Positions 35,544-49,608 of a stretch of 64,000 nucleotides of DNA are shown in pieces; the stretch's first letter is position 1; the number at the start of each line of letters is the position of its first letter. The DNA is from Cercis canadensis. Taxonomy: Eukaryota > Streptophyta > Magnoliopsida > Fabales > Fabaceae. A program made the position numbers and the translations under genes. The stretch lies in contig QAOA01007318.1 of assembly GCA_003255065.1 (NCBI GenBank), positions 1,234,356 to 1,298,355 on the forward strand, written 5' to 3'. The notes beneath the pieces were generated by a model, which saw nothing but the letters and a program-made list of their open reading frames with translations, had not been told where the DNA came from and searched no databases.

Positions 35544-38500
35544 ATGAGTGCTGTCTCTGGGGTAATTTCGCGTCAAGTTTTGCCTGCTTGTGGCAATCTT
35601 TGTATCTTCTGCCCATCATTGCGGGCAAGGTCAAGACAGCCAGTGAAGAGATACAAGAAGCTGATTGCTGATATTTTCCCTCGTAACCAGGTATCTAATC
35701 ATGCCACATTATCATGACAAGACCAGTTGCTTGTCCCTCAGATGTTTGATGAAGGAGGACTTATAGTGATTATAATACATGTTAGTGTAATGTCTAACTA
35801 TGCTATTTAGAGTAGGTCACTGAAGTTGAAAGTAAATATTCTTCTTTAGAGAAGACCAGGCAGCTTGGAAACAAATGTGTGAATCTGAAGTGCTCTTTCT
35901 TATTTCATGTTTCTCTGAGATTTTATAATATAGATACTAGTTTTGCTACCTTATACAAAATTTTAGGAACTTTGGAGATAAAAAGGTGAGAAAGAAGTGC
36001 TTCTTCTTCTATTTATCTAGATTACTTTTTGTGGATAAAGAAGAGACTTTATTCAAAAAATAGAGAAGAGAGAAGTATGATTTGGAGGATAAGATGTCCT
36101 CCAAAAACTGAAACAGAAACGTCATTAATTACATTTCCTCATGCAGTATCTTGTGTAGACTTCAAAAGCATTATATAGGAGCATTCCAATATATCCTAAA
36201 GTGAAATTGATGTTCTTGCCACCTAAATGTTTCTTAATTACTTTAGATATACCTTGTTGTTTGTTGTTGTGCTTTACTTTTTTTTTTAAAGAAAAAAATA
36301 TATATAAATACGTTGTAATGTCTGATTTTGTCTCGTATGAAATTGTACCTGTGGGACTTCGTTATGTTTTATATCCTTACTTTTCGTCTTTCTTACTTTC
36401 ATTTTATATTTGAGAAATTAACATGGTTCCTTGTTTTCCTTGTATCCCTTTACTGTGCATGGGGCACCATTTATATGAAATCTTAGTCTTCTGATTTAAG
36501 TTTGAAAGATGGACTTAATACAAGCATAAGGTATAATAATTGAAAGATCCCTCAATGTATGATTATGGTCTGATTGCAGCTTGATTTAAAATTTTAACAT
36601 AAGATGTGTATATGTTAATTTGTTTGACTTTTTTATTCTTATCTTACTATTGATTGTTCCACTAAATGTCTGCTGCATTAATTTTATTATTATTATTGTA
36701 TATATGCATTGGCAGGAGGAAGGGCCAAATGATCGAAATATAGGAAAACTATGTGATTATGCGGCCAAAAATCCTGCACGCATCCCAAAGGTATGTGTTT
36801 TTTACAAAAGTCCCAAAGAATTGTTGGCAAATTATATTTTTTAATGTGAATTTAGGGTATTGATTTATATTCGTATATTTAATTGGATGAATTTCTGTGA
36901 AATGAAATTTTATGTTAAATAGCAGTTAAGGTTGTCAGATAAGAGATTTAACTTTTGGATGTCATGGTTCTAGACAAAGGTATCTCACCTTTTGCTCATG
37001 CACAGCAAAATTTGTTTAACATTCATGTTCCTCTTTTCATATGATACTGAGCATGGTTGAATTGAAGTTCTTTCTGCCATCCCAGATAATTATTAAATCC
37101 TTGTAATTGCTGCCTCTTTTCTCTGTATGATCATGAATTTTGGAATTATCTTTTGCCAATGTATGGGAAGTTATATATTGATATATGTTGAAGAATTAAA
37201 AACAAAATCTCTTTTGGGGTAAATAATGAAAGTTCTGTTTGTGTTGTCTCTTGTATGGGATTTGAATCCTTGTTTCATTTCTCGTATATAATTATTTTCA
37301 TATTTTGTCAGTAACTAGATTGTAAAAGTTTCCTGATTACTATGTTAAGAAAGCTGAAATTCATAAGTTCTTAGAGATTGTTCTTATGCTCACTAAAGTT
37401 GTTGGTGATCAGATTACAAAGGCCCTTGAGCAAAGGTGTTACAAGGAACTCAGAAATGAGAATTTCCGATCCACAAAAATCGTCATGTGCATTTACAGAA
37501 AATTGCTGATTTCTTGTAAAGAGCAAATGTAAGTTCATGTCTGCCTATCTTTATGCTTCTATACTGATATCTTTGTGTGTGTTTATTGAAGAATTTTGCA
37601 CTCTTGATGCCTGAGTCATAGTGGTTTTTGTAAAGACGGGTCATATTATCTCATTTTCTCTCTCCCTGTATTATCATTGGAAAACTGCTTCTATTTCTTG
37701 TAGCCTATCCTTCTGAAATTTTGTAAAGTAAATCCCAAATTAACCCAAAAAAGGATAGATGCACCCATGCCCTTTATAAAGGAAGATTGTTGTCGGTAGG
37801 TTGATTCCATAGAAAATGTTAGTACCGATGTGCGTGTAGAATATTGTTTCTTTAGTTACTCCTGTTAGAATATTGAAGAGGCACTTTTTGGGACCAAATG
37901 TCTTTTTTTCGTATCTGGGATTTTCGCATGGTTAATATTTTTTTTCTTTTTGTATTTTTGCAATATCAGTCATCCGTTAGTTCAACAGGGCATACCTACA
38001 GTGGAAGAGTAACTTTGTTAGATGTATTATAAATGTACTGTTGACTTTAAGGGATTGATATTGTGAGTAAGTCATAGGATTTTCATTAGTCTTCTTGACC
38101 GGCTTAGACTAATTAATTGAAATGATCGTATTGGGGGTTTAATTCAAGTGTGGGGATGTAAAAGCTTTTATCATAGTGTCACACTTTCATGTCTTCCAAG
38201 ATTTGTATTCACTTGATAATATTTATTTTAAGAATTGAAAATGCTGTTTACGGCAACTCCTGAAATTGTGATCTAAATCAACTACAAACAGATGAGGTTG
38301 GGGTGTTCATGGGGTGGGTCAGCTTGGTTTGGAGGGAAGGTCCTCAACTGGACCCGAATCAAGTTCAAGCAATCATCCAACCAAGCAAAAACCCCATAAA
38401 AGACAATTTTGTTTGTTGTCAATCCAGTTATGGTTGTGGTGAGAATAGCAGCAGCAATGATATCATGTCGTTGAATTGTTAAACCCAAATTGATGATTGA

Positions 38501-41500
38501 CAAGTATGATGATGGATTAGCTGTTATTTAGCATATCAACTGTTGTTGTGATCCCTTTATATATCTTTTTTTTTTCCCAAAGAAAAAAAGAGCATAACCA
38601 AAACAATTAATAAAGAAGAATGGAGAAGACAATTGAGGGTGGTTTAGTTTATTTCTTGTATTATTTCACCCTACAAAGACAAGAGAAGAAGGAGAAGGAG
38701 GAGAGATGTGTGAAGGAAATTGACATTTTTCCTGTAGTCATTTGGTCGGCCTAAGTGAGCCTTAGGAAGAGATAGGGGGTGCCAGGGAAGGGGCATAAAG
38801 AGTGGCTAATTTTGGACCAGTTTGGCTTCTTTCCTCCTCTTTTCATGTCATTGAAACACCTGTAAATGTTGGCAGGTTAGGATAAGTGTGGGTAAAAACA
38901 AGCATGCAGAATGTCTCTGTTTATTCATCATTTTACTTGGAGTATGCCCCTTGTCATTTTCTGATATAATTTAACCTATCATACATTTGGGCTATGTCTG
39001 TCATCAAAATGTATGATACAGAAAAGGTAATAGTTTCTGCAGATGTAGATATTTGAAATTTGCCATCTTATTTTTTGGAGCAGCTGATGCAACTGATGAT
39101 GAAGCTAATGTAATTATGAAAAAAATATTTATTATCTGCATGTTTGAACATTGCAACCATTGCTTATCATGAAAAGAAAATGCAAAAAAAGGAATTAAAA
39201 AAAGAAAGAAAAAAAGTCACTTTCTGCAAGTAAAGCCAGTTTATTGCCGCCTTCACTTGTTCCATCATGGCTGGGCAAACAGATCCCATTGCCATATTTG
39301 GTACCAGATGGAGATTTAACAATGTTTAATTTTGGATGGATGATGGAGGGTGTAATTCTTTGCTGTTTGCTACTGTGCTTTTCAATGACTTCAGCCGTTG
39401 TACTGGCACTTATTTATCTGTACTCTGTTAGTTCATACTAAGTTATAAACCATGGGGATCATGCTACTAATTTCTGAGAGAATTTTAATTTGTTCCTGCT
39501 ATACAAGCAGTTCTTTGTGCTCTTTGCTTAATATGCTGGAGTTATGATAATTGAAAACAAGTGATAGACTTACTCTTGTTATGTTTGCTGATAGGCCTCT
39601 ATTTGCAAGTAGCTTGCTAATTGTCATTCACAGTTTGCTGGATCAAACACAGCAGGAAGAAACAAGAATTGTAGGATGTCATACTCTTTTTGATTTTGTA
39701 AATAATCAGGTTTGTCTCACTGGTGCTTCCATTCTCTACAATTTATTAGTTCAGTGGATAAAAGGTTTTTTTTTAAAAAAAAAAAAACATCAAATTGTAA
39801 TTTATTCCTAACCTTTTAAATTTTGTTTGGAGCAAGAATCGTACTTACATGCATATTGGATTTTGCAGACCGATGGATCTTACCTGTTCAATTTGGAAAA
39901 TTTCATCCCAAAACTCTGCCAATTAACACAAGAAGAAGGGGAAAATGAAATGGCAAGAAACATTCGTTCAGCTGGTCTACAAGCCCTTTCATCAATGGTA
40001 TTTGTTTTGTGTTCCCACCATTGTGTTAAAAATTAAGAATACACCTTCATTCTTTGAGAACATTATTTTAGATTTTGTGCTATTATATTGATGTCGCATA
40101 CACAAACACATGTTAAAGACATGCGTTTCTGGTGGCATGTGTGACAGGAATCAAATGAGCTGCATGGCTTTATAACATTAGTTTGAGTTTTTGTTTTTCA
40201 TTGGTGCAATTATATTGAGTTGCTAAGCCAAAAATGAGTTATATTGAGTTGTTCTCTTCATTAGTTCCTATGTTATAAATTTCTAAAGATTTAATTGAGA
40301 TATTTATACATAAATTCATGCAGTTGTGTGTATAGATAATGTTTTATCAATTTCTCTAGGACCAATTCCAGCAACAAATGACATTTGGATATATACTTAA
40401 AATGTGTAATATTTCCATGCCAGTTTGAAATCTGAAAAAAGAATGATTCAAGGAATATTATATTCGAGGCAGTTGGTGAAATACTTGATTAGGTTGCACT
40501 CTGTCTTAGTTAAGATACCCTCCAAAAAGAAAAAAGACAGAGAAATTAAAGAACTGTGAACCACCAAGTGAACATGTTGGAATGAAATGGATATAACAAT
40601 CTCTGCTGTATTTCATGTTTTCTTCCCAGTATAATATACATATTTTTCAGGGAAGTATGTTTTGTAGACATATTATCAGAATTACATGATCTACTTTGCT
40701 CTGTAGGTTTGGTTTATGGGTGAACACTCTCACATTTCAGTTGAGTTTGATAATGTAAGTTGATTTCTACTTGTGCAATCTTATGACTTGATATATACCT
40801 TTTTTATTCCAGCTGGGGACTGTGGCTTTTCTGCTTTTACTCCAGTCTTTTACTCTCTTGAAGAATTTAATATCAGCTCATTGTTTATTGATTTGTTACT
40901 TATTTGGATCATTAAGTTTAGTGCAGCTGACCTTACCTTATGACTGTACCTCGTATTTATATCTGTATTATTTGAATTAAATAATATTCAATATGCTATT
41001 TGATCTTTAGTGATTTTTGCCCCTATATCATTCTACAGATTGTTTCTATTGTCTTGGAAAATTATGGAAGTCCTAAGAAAAATTCAGAGAGCCTTGATCA
41101 TGAGCAACAAGGTTCTCAGAATACATGGGTCCAAGAAGTGATGAAAGTTGAGGGTCATGACTCTCCTTTTCCAGATGCCAAAGTGAGAGTTCCATCATGG
41201 AGTGATATTACCAATGATAAAGGCGAAGTAAATGTGACAATGTAATTTTTTTACCCTGCAGAAAACCTTTGAAATGGCTTTATGCTATCTTCTGTTACTC
41301 CATTCCCTTTTAATGATTTACGTTTCTTAAATTCCCACAGTGAAGATGCCAAGAATCCCTGCTTTTGGTCAAGGGTTTGCCTACATTATATGGCTAACTT
41401 AGCCAAGGAGGGTGCTTCCATTCGTCGTGTTTTAGAATCTTTATTCCGACACTTTGATAATGGAAATTTATGGTCTATAGGCCATGGGCTTGCCTTTCCT

Positions 41501-44500
41501 ATTTTAAAGGATATGCTGATTTTAATGGATAATTCTGGTATACTGTTGTTATATTTCCTTGTAAAATTCTGTGAAAACATATTCTGTTTTGTTTATTAAT
41601 TCTGCTCCTCTGTTTTCTCATATTTGTCCTTATTCTGATGATTGTAGGGCAAAACACACATATTTTACTGTCAATGTTGATTAAACATCTTGATCATAAA
41701 ACCGTCCTCAAACAACCTGACATGCAACTAGACATTGTTGAGGTGACTACTGCGCTAGCTCAACATGTAAAGGTTCAAGCTTCTGTAGCAATAGTTAGTG
41801 CAGTGAGTGATCTGATGAGGCATTTACGGAAGAGCATACACTGTTTGCTTGATAATGCAAATCTGGCTGTTGACACAATCAATTGGAACAAAAATTTCAG
41901 GGAAGCCGTGGATGAGTGCCTTGTACAGTTATCAAATAAGGTTCCTTGCCTCTCCTACAGCTTTGAATCGAATTGAATACCTAAACTTCCCAGATAGTAG
42001 ATCCATAAATGCTTAGCACAATTAATTTATTGGTGTTATGCTGTTGAAAAATTTAATGGTTTACTTAAGTGACTAGATATATTGCAGACATGCATTATTT
42101 GATTTATCAAAAGAGGAACAGAACTGAGCTGCCACTCTTGTACAGGTTGGAGAAGCAGGCCCAATTCTTGATGTTATGGCTATGATGTTAGAGAATATCT
42201 CAACTATTACGGCGATATCCAGAACCACAATCTCTGCAGTTTATAGAACTGCTCAAATTGTGGCCTCCTTACCAAAATTGTCTTATCAGAACAAGGCAGG
42301 AAGTCAATATTTGTGGCTTAGTTCTTTCCTCAATCATTTTGCTACTTTAAGTTCATGACTAAATTTGCTGCTGAAACCCTTCTTTCCTTCCTTAGGCATT
42401 CCCCGAGGCATTGTTTCATCAATTACTCCCAGCTATGGTCCACTCAGATCATGAAACACGAGTGGGAGCTCATCGCATCTTTTCTGTCGTTCTTGTACCA
42501 ACTTCAGTTTTCCCTCGTCAACAATCACCTCTTCCTGACTCCAAGAAGGCATGGGATCTTCCAAGAACACTCTCAAGAACAGTCTCGGTTTTCTCTTCTT
42601 CAGCTGCCTTATTTGAGAAGCTAAGACAAGAAAAACGTTCTTCAAGGGAAATTTTTTGTCAAGATAAAGAAGATATTGGTGTGGAGCAGGAACTGGTTAA
42701 CAGCAATGATGAGATCCTGGACAGATTGAAGTCAGAGGCGTATAGTGTGAAAAGTCCCTCTCTACCTACAGCAGTGGATGAAATTTCTGCAAACAATGAG
42801 AACATGGAATTGGTGAGTCTTCTTGTTCACACCCCAACATCCTTGCTTACCTGATTGTTCCATACAGTAATAAGTCATAAACTTCATAAAGTATTCTTTA
42901 TCTGGTGAATCATCAGGTTGAGTACATAAACTAGATGGGGTTGAGCCTGGCCCCTACAGTTCAGATGGATTTATGCTTTAACTGAGAGTATTACTTTTGC
43001 TCTAAATCAGGGACTGGGTTGTGCATGAATGTTATCATTGTTAACATTACTGTTCTGCTTTACTTGAACACAGGAGGCTGCTACCCTCAGGATGAGTAGC
43101 CATCAGATAAATCTCCTGCTATCATCAATTTGGGCACAATCTGTCTCTCCTGGAAATATGCCTGCAAACTATGAAGCAATTGCTCATACATACAGCTTGG
43201 TAATGCTGTTTTCTCGAACTAAGGTAATACTTGAACTCATGCTACATGGTTGTGGTCTTCTCTTTTAAATCACATTCAGGTTGTTTATTTTTTAAGGGGG
43301 TCCTTCTCTATTTTCCATGTAATGCTGTCTTTCATGAATCGGTAGCTTTGATGTATTATCATTATTTTTATAATTGTAATACCACTCTGTTCAGCTAAAA
43401 ATGTTTTAGTTTTTCCTTAAAGCCTCGGAATCAATTCTGCTGCTAGAAACATTTGTATTTGTCTAGCAGCAGCCCTGCGGCATTGGAAACTTGATACTCA
43501 TGAATGTGTCATGGAACATCAACATCCATAGTCTGACAAAAAGTTATAAACTATTCTTCCTACAGTTGAGTACTTAAGTTTGCAATTTCCAGGAATCAGC
43601 CGGTTAAAAATGAAGAGGATAGGTTCTAGGGTGTCTACATCCTTTTTGGCATTGTATTCTTCTTCTTATCTGTTCTTTTTCATGAATGGGGAACATTTCC
43701 TTTTTCTTTTGCTTAATTTTATCTCAATTTATCTTGTCTTGCAGAATTCTTTTCATAAGATCCTAGTTCGGAGTTTTCAGCTGGCATTTTCTTTGCAGAA
43801 TATATCTCTAAATGATGGAGGTAAGATCCCAGTTATTTTGACCTGATTGTCCATAGCAGGATTTCCGATCTGAGATGGACTGGCAGATAACTTGCATGTA
43901 CTTGTATCCATTAATGGTGGAAAGGGTTTATCTGTCATATCTTCTGTTGATACTACAAAATGAAAAAGAAGAAACAGAGGAATGTATATTGTAAGCTTCA
44001 GTCAGAAAGAAATATACATAAACAGAACCACTGACATCTGATTTGTAATTTATGGTCTACAAAAAATCTGAGATCTGAGTGTCGACTGAAGAAGCTTAAT
44101 TTAGAATATACTGTATACTATCTAGAATCATTTGAAATTGCTCTATGTATGAATCCCTTTTATCTTGCATGATGCTATCTATCTCCTTCTCCCCATGTCC
44201 CCAAAAGAAAAGGAAATGAGAAAATAAAAAGGGAAATAAATCTCACTTTCTCAGTAATGAGGCCAGAAAGTAGTAAAACAAGCCTCTCTTAATGTTCTAT
44301 TTCTGTTGCAGGGCCATTATCACCATCATGTCGTAGATCACTCTTTACTTTGGCAACTTCAATGATTCTGTTTTCTTCAAAAGCATACAACATTGTTCCC
44401 CTTGTTCGTAGTGCAAAGGCAGTGCTTACAGAGAAAGAGGCGAGTCCTTTTTGAAGTTCTTTATCTTGTCTCTCATTTTAGGTCATTGTTGAGGTCCCAA

Positions 44501-46142
44501 AACTATACTCGGTTATAATCTGTAGCAAGTAGGGAGACTTTATTAAGAACATAAAGAAAATATATAATTCATTCTTGCTTAAGCTTTCAAATGATGTCTT
44601 AAGCAATCAAATATCATGGATAAAGGAAAATAATTTTTCCATAAAGGAGCAATCATGTACTTTTCTTTTTATTCCTTTACAGGCTTATAGTAAGTAAACA
44701 ATTTTGTTTCACCTTAATATTTTCATAGTCGGGATTCAGGTTGACCCCTTCCTTCACTTGGTTGAAGATCACAAGTTGCAGGCTGTCGTCATTGAACCTG
44801 ACAATCTGACCATCAATTATGGATCCAAAGAAGATGATGATAGGGCTCTAAACACACTTTCAGAATTATTGACAACAATTCGCCAAACTAGGGAACTCTT
44901 TACTTCTGAGATTCTTAGGAGCCTGGAAAGCTTGTCAGAAGTAAACTTTTATTTGTTATATATTTGGAGTGTATTAGAAGATAAAAATATCTATAGTATA
45001 TTTCTATACACCAAGAACCTGTGATCTTTTTGTGCAGCCTGAATTATCCTCAATAAAGGAGCAGTTACTCGAAAAATTCTCATCGGATGATATATGTCAA
45101 CTTGGATCCCCATTGACCATGGATATGACCGAAAAGGTGTGTCATGTTGATTTCAAGAAATAATAGATGTCCAAGGGTGCCAATAACCTTTCATTTTATT
45201 TTTTTTCAAATGCTTTCTAGTTGTGACTAATGTAGTTACTTTCACATTCTACAGGGCGCTTTAGTGTTTTCAACAGATGATGATTCTTTTCCTGATTCAC
45301 TTGATAGTCAAACAAAGTACAATGCAGGATTGGCCCCAAAGGTCCCTACTCTTTTGAGTGCTAATCAACTTCTAGAATCAGTAAGTTAGACGTTTCTCCC
45401 CCTCATATTTTGTTGCTTAGATTGCATTACAATCTCCTCTGATCAATAGGAAGGAAACTGACATCACAGCTTATGAATTTAGGTTTTGGACACATCTCAT
45501 CAATTTGAAAGGATTTCTGTATCAACTGCATCTGATGTGCCTTACAAGGATATGGCTCTTAACTGTGAGCTTCTGAAGCCAAAGCAGCACATGTCCATAT
45601 TAATGAGTGCCCAACAGAAGCAAGAATGTTTGATAAGCCTCACTTCAGAAAATCATGACAATGAATTGAAAAACACGGACTTCTCTTTCCATATGGATGT
45701 GGATTCCCAGAGGGTATTTCCTTTACTTTAAGAAACTCATGACTTGTGTGCTTGCATTATATAGTTGGTTATCACATATTCAATATGTTCCTGGCATATG
45801 TATCTAATTCCAGAAAAGGTTCAATTAAATTATCTTTGATAAAAAAATGTGTGTATGAAGTTAAAACCCAAACCTTTCAGCTGTAAGGCTCTAATGTCTT
45901 GAGACTTGAGAGATTATCATCTACATTTTACATGTTTTGAATGGAGCACCTAATTTCTGAACCTATATATGATGCAGGTGGGCAATCCTTTCTTGTACGA
46001 GAACAGTAGTGCAGATTCACAGAAACCATTTCCTGGCGGTGTTCCAATGCTGTGTGCAACCGAGCATAAGAATGATCCTCACTTCTTCAAACTCCCATCA
46101 TCAAGCCCCTATGATAGCTTCCTAAAAGCTGCTGGTTGTTGA
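35544..46142 (+). CDS. EFOP2: EFR3-like plasma-membrane anchor of the PI4-kinase alpha complex (EFOP/SRL2 family)
   Basis: Nineteen exons join in frame to 1021 aa, near the length I recall for Arabidopsis At2g41830. Exons: 35544-35690, 36716-36790, 37413-37528, 39595-39709, 39869-39997, 40707-40754, 41039-41241, 41341-41537, 41648-41940, 42146-42295, 42396-42812, 43074-43223, 43745-43820, 44312-44439, 44740-44940, 45038-45136, 45255-45380, 45483-45713 and 45978-46142. The N-terminus MSAVSGVISRQVLPAC has Cys16, Cys20 and Cys23, fitting the S-acylated membrane anchor known for EFR3 proteins. It continues with KRYKKLIADIFP and an all-helical repeat region (KNPARIPKITKALE, HHLDHK-type repeats, FPEALFHQLLPAMVHSDHE). 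Known plant homologues hold PI4K-alpha-1 with NPG and HYC at the plasma membrane; rice SRL2 affects leaf rolling. Two introns (after exons 10 and 14) need GC donors to keep the conserved frame. Confidence 0.9.
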
Positions 46143-46640
46143 TTCTGTAGTTGTCTGAGTCTGATCGTGATGGGTTCAGTTTCTAAATTTTGACATTCAA
46201 ATCTTTATTTTATTAGTCTTCTTATCTTGTACATTGTAGCAGGGAAGGCTTCCTGTAAAGAGTATAACAATTGGCATTCTCTTTTGATGTAGATATTACA
46301 GAAACAGCCGGTTTGTTGATAACCGTAGATTACTGATGAAAAGGAACTTCGATTTAATACAACTGACCAAAGTTTTTTATGTTGAATTGTAATTTCCTCT
46401 GTACGCTGGTCGATTTTTTTTCTAAACAAAACTTATTTTGGGAATGCTGCGACTTCTTAGAAGCTATAGTAATATAAACACAAAAGTAAGATAATTAGCC
46501 CCTATTCTCTGGTTAGCGAAAACAAAAGTCAAATGCCTGAAATTAACATTCGTTCCAATTTTTCATACTTTTGATTGCAATCAATCTAATAAAATTCGTA
46601 TGCCTTTCTCGGTACTCACAGCTTAGTTGTTCATTGATTT

Positions 46641-47110
46641 GGATATTACAGTTTAAAAATAAAATTACACATCTATTACATTTTCTAACTTAATTACTTA
46701 AATATTATAGTTTTAAAAAAATTTAAAATTTTTTTAAAAAATAAATTCAAGGGACGACCGGAAGCGCAAACTGCCACGCGTCACGTTTGCACATTTCTAA
46801 AAATTTGAAAAGTTAAAAAGTCAAATTTAAAAGGTCCCCAATGGTATGCTGACACATGACATGGGCTTCCGCATATCATTTTATCTTTCCTTCCTCTCCT
46901 ATTTCGCTATCTTCTTGTTTCTTCTTCTTCATTTTCTTTGTTTTGTTTACAATTTTCCCAAAAAATTGAACACGCTAACTGTCATGTAACGAGTCCAGTG
47001 GTCCCCACCCTGTCCAATTTTTTTTTTTAATTTTTTAAAAATTATAATATTTAGATAATTAAATTAAAAGTGTGATAAATGTATAATTTTACTGTTAAAT
47101 TGTAATACCC
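46641..47110. mobile_element. MITE-like element with about 90-bp inverted repeats (about 470 bp)
   Basis: The left arm from GGATATTACAGTTTA (46641) matches the reverse complement of the right arm ending at 47110, with roughly 80% identity by eye over about 90 bp. Shared blocks include TAAAATTA, TTAATTA and TAAATATTATA. The interior contains 'ccacgcgtcacgtttgc' and C/T-rich DNA, with no coding region. It lies just downstream of the EFR3-like gene. No target duplication is visible. The long TIRs suggest a Mutator-like MITE. Confidence 0.72.
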
Positions 47111-47350
47111 AAGTCAATCAGCCAAACTTAGCCGTTTTTACATTTTTATCTTAAAAAAAGGCCTTTCTCCCTCGTTACACACAATTACTCAAAATTACAC
47201 ATTTGTCTTCAGCACAATTATTGAAATGAACCCCATATATAGGCCATATGAGTTAAGAGGGTTCTATAAAAGAGAGGGCAACAGATAAATGGGGACAAAC
47301 ACATAGAACTATTAATCATCAAAAGCTCATCTCATATAATTTACGATGAC

Positions 47351-47382
47351 ACACACACAGATATATATATATATATATATAT
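47351..47382. repeat. (AC)n(AT)n microsatellite
   Basis: About four AC units are followed by about eleven AT units, in the spacer between the EFR3-like gene and the next gene. Confidence 0.85.
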
Positions 47383-47760
47383 TGCACACTGCACAGTGCA
47401 CAGCGTTACATTTGGAAAAAAAAATGGAAAGAAGAAATGACTTAATTCAGTTTATATCAATGAAAAAAGCATTTTGTATAAACCTTCGCTGCAACACTAT
47501 GCCCTTTCCAAACTAACCAATGGATCTGACAAAATAAAAAAGGACAAAAAAAAAAAAGAATTAGCATGAAATGAAAAATATGATCACCCTTCCAAATGGG
47601 TAGCAACTTAGATATTTATACTTCAAATTTGTTTAATTTTGGAAACCCAAGGACTGAACCTTAAAGTATTCAGAAAAAAAAAAAAAAATTACCAAAGAAA
47701 AGTATTCAGATAAAAAAATATTAAAAAAAGAAAAGCAATTTTTTTGGGTTATTTTCTGCA

Positions 47761-48027
47761 GGCCCAAGTATTGGATTGGTCATTCATTACCATCTTTCCA
47801 GTTTAAGGTTGGACTTCCAGCAAAAACAAAACAAAGTTTTGGTTGAACTTGTTATGTGGGCTTAGAATTAAGCATGGATCCAAGCCCGTTTATATTTTGG
47901 ACGAGGGCTGACCCATTCTATTCTTGCCGCAGCCTCTCAGTCTTGTGCTGCTTCTTGTTCTACGATCCTCGTCCTCCCTCTCGCATAATCGACGACTCGG
48001 TTTACAGATCTACCGCTTCTGTCTCAG
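47761..48027 (+). promoter_or_regulatory. Promoter and 5' leader exon of the 80-aa mitochondrial-type gene
   Basis: Site II motifs (GGCCCA at 47761, TGGGCT at 47855) are followed by a C/T-rich leader ending in GTCTCAG|GTAAAATC at 48027. An acceptor, TTCTGGACAG, ends at 49596, twelve bases before the start codon at 49609. A leader intron of about 1.57 kb is inferred. Site II elements are typical of nuclear genes for mitochondrial respiratory proteins. Confidence 0.5.
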
Positions 48028-49608
48028 GTAAAATCTTCACCCATCTCAGTCGCTGCTATCTGGAATTCATCGGCTTCAAGCTGTAATCAGTAATCAGAAT
48101 ATTTAGTTTCTTATTGTGTTGATTAAATTGGTGTTTCAACTTCTCTTTCTATAGAATTTGATTCTTTCAATTTCTTCATCTTCATTGATTACTAATCGGA
48201 GCTCGGTAATCTGTTGGATTACATTACGATGACCTCCTGTTTGGTTTCTACGAAAAATTCCAAGAAATTGAAATGCATATGCTGGAAGTTTGAATCTCAT
48301 TGTTTAATGCTGGCTGACAAGAAATTTGAAGGATAAACATAAATATACGTTTTAAAAATATTAGTGACAACTGAATTCATTTACCCTGTTTCCTGAGGCT
48401 GGGGTTGATTGGAATTAGTATGATATTTTTGGAAATTTTCATTATGAACTTCTGTCATATAGATAAATTCTTTCTAGCTGTTTTTGAGAAACTTATGAAA
48501 ACAATTTCCTAATGGTAAGTGTTCCCTTAATCTTAAGATTTATTATTTACTTATTTTCTTGAAATTTGAATTGCTTCCAAAAACATGAAAGTGGCGAGGG
48601 GCCTTTATTTTGGAAGTAGCAGTTGCATGACTGATGAGCTTACAAATTAAGAGCTAATATTTATGCATCAGCAAGGAAATGAATCAGGATATGGATGTCA
48701 TGGGATTGCTTTTAACTATTACTAGATAGGTCAGGGCATTATTGGTGTGAAACTGAGTTTCTCGAGTGTATGCATGAAAAACTTGTTTTAATAAATAGCA
48801 TTCCTTAGGGTACAATTTTTAGCTACTCTTGGCAGCCTTGTAATAGACCTTAGTGTTAACCTTTGATAGCTTTCCTTTGATCTTGACTCAAGGTAACCTA
48901 CATTATTATCCAAACTAAGCCTCAACATCATCTAGTCTTTCTCTACAAATCCATCTCAGAAATCTAACTTTAGCTCTTTCTTTGAAAATCCTATTTCCTT
49001 TTTCTTGTCCTACATCAGTTTGTCTATCTTAACCCCACATCTGTTCTTCATCACTCTGCCTCGCCTCCTATTTTTCATGTATAGTGCAAGTGAAGCTATA
49101 TTTCTGGATTAATGGGCTTTACTCGGGCATTTTCTTGATTTTGATCAGTGATGCCCCTTACATGGTTCCAAGTTCCAACAAAGATTGTTGATAAATTTGG
49201 TTATGGCTTGGATTTGTTCAGGCATATTCCCACTGTGGTTGAACAGGTTTATAATTATTGTCCTTTGCAATTTCATCTAAAAGGTTTTATGTTTATAATT
49301 GTTTAGTAGCTTACCTACTTCAACTTTAGCAGTTATCGCTTTCTGCAGTTGGTCTTGTGAATCTATGTCCTAGACATTTTGAATTCCTTTATCTCTGCTG
49401 GTGAGTAGGTACAAATCCAATTGCCCATGCCCTTCCAGTTGCTAGGATCCCTTGCTTTTTGCTACTGTGGAGTTTAGTGTGGACAGAATCTTCATTGTTG
49501 ACATTTCATCTTTTATATCAATGTGTTAGGGTTGGGAGGTCTCTCTTATTAAGTATCTAATGTCTTCTGACTTGTTATTTATTTGTTTCTGGACAGTGCA
49601 CTTTGAAC

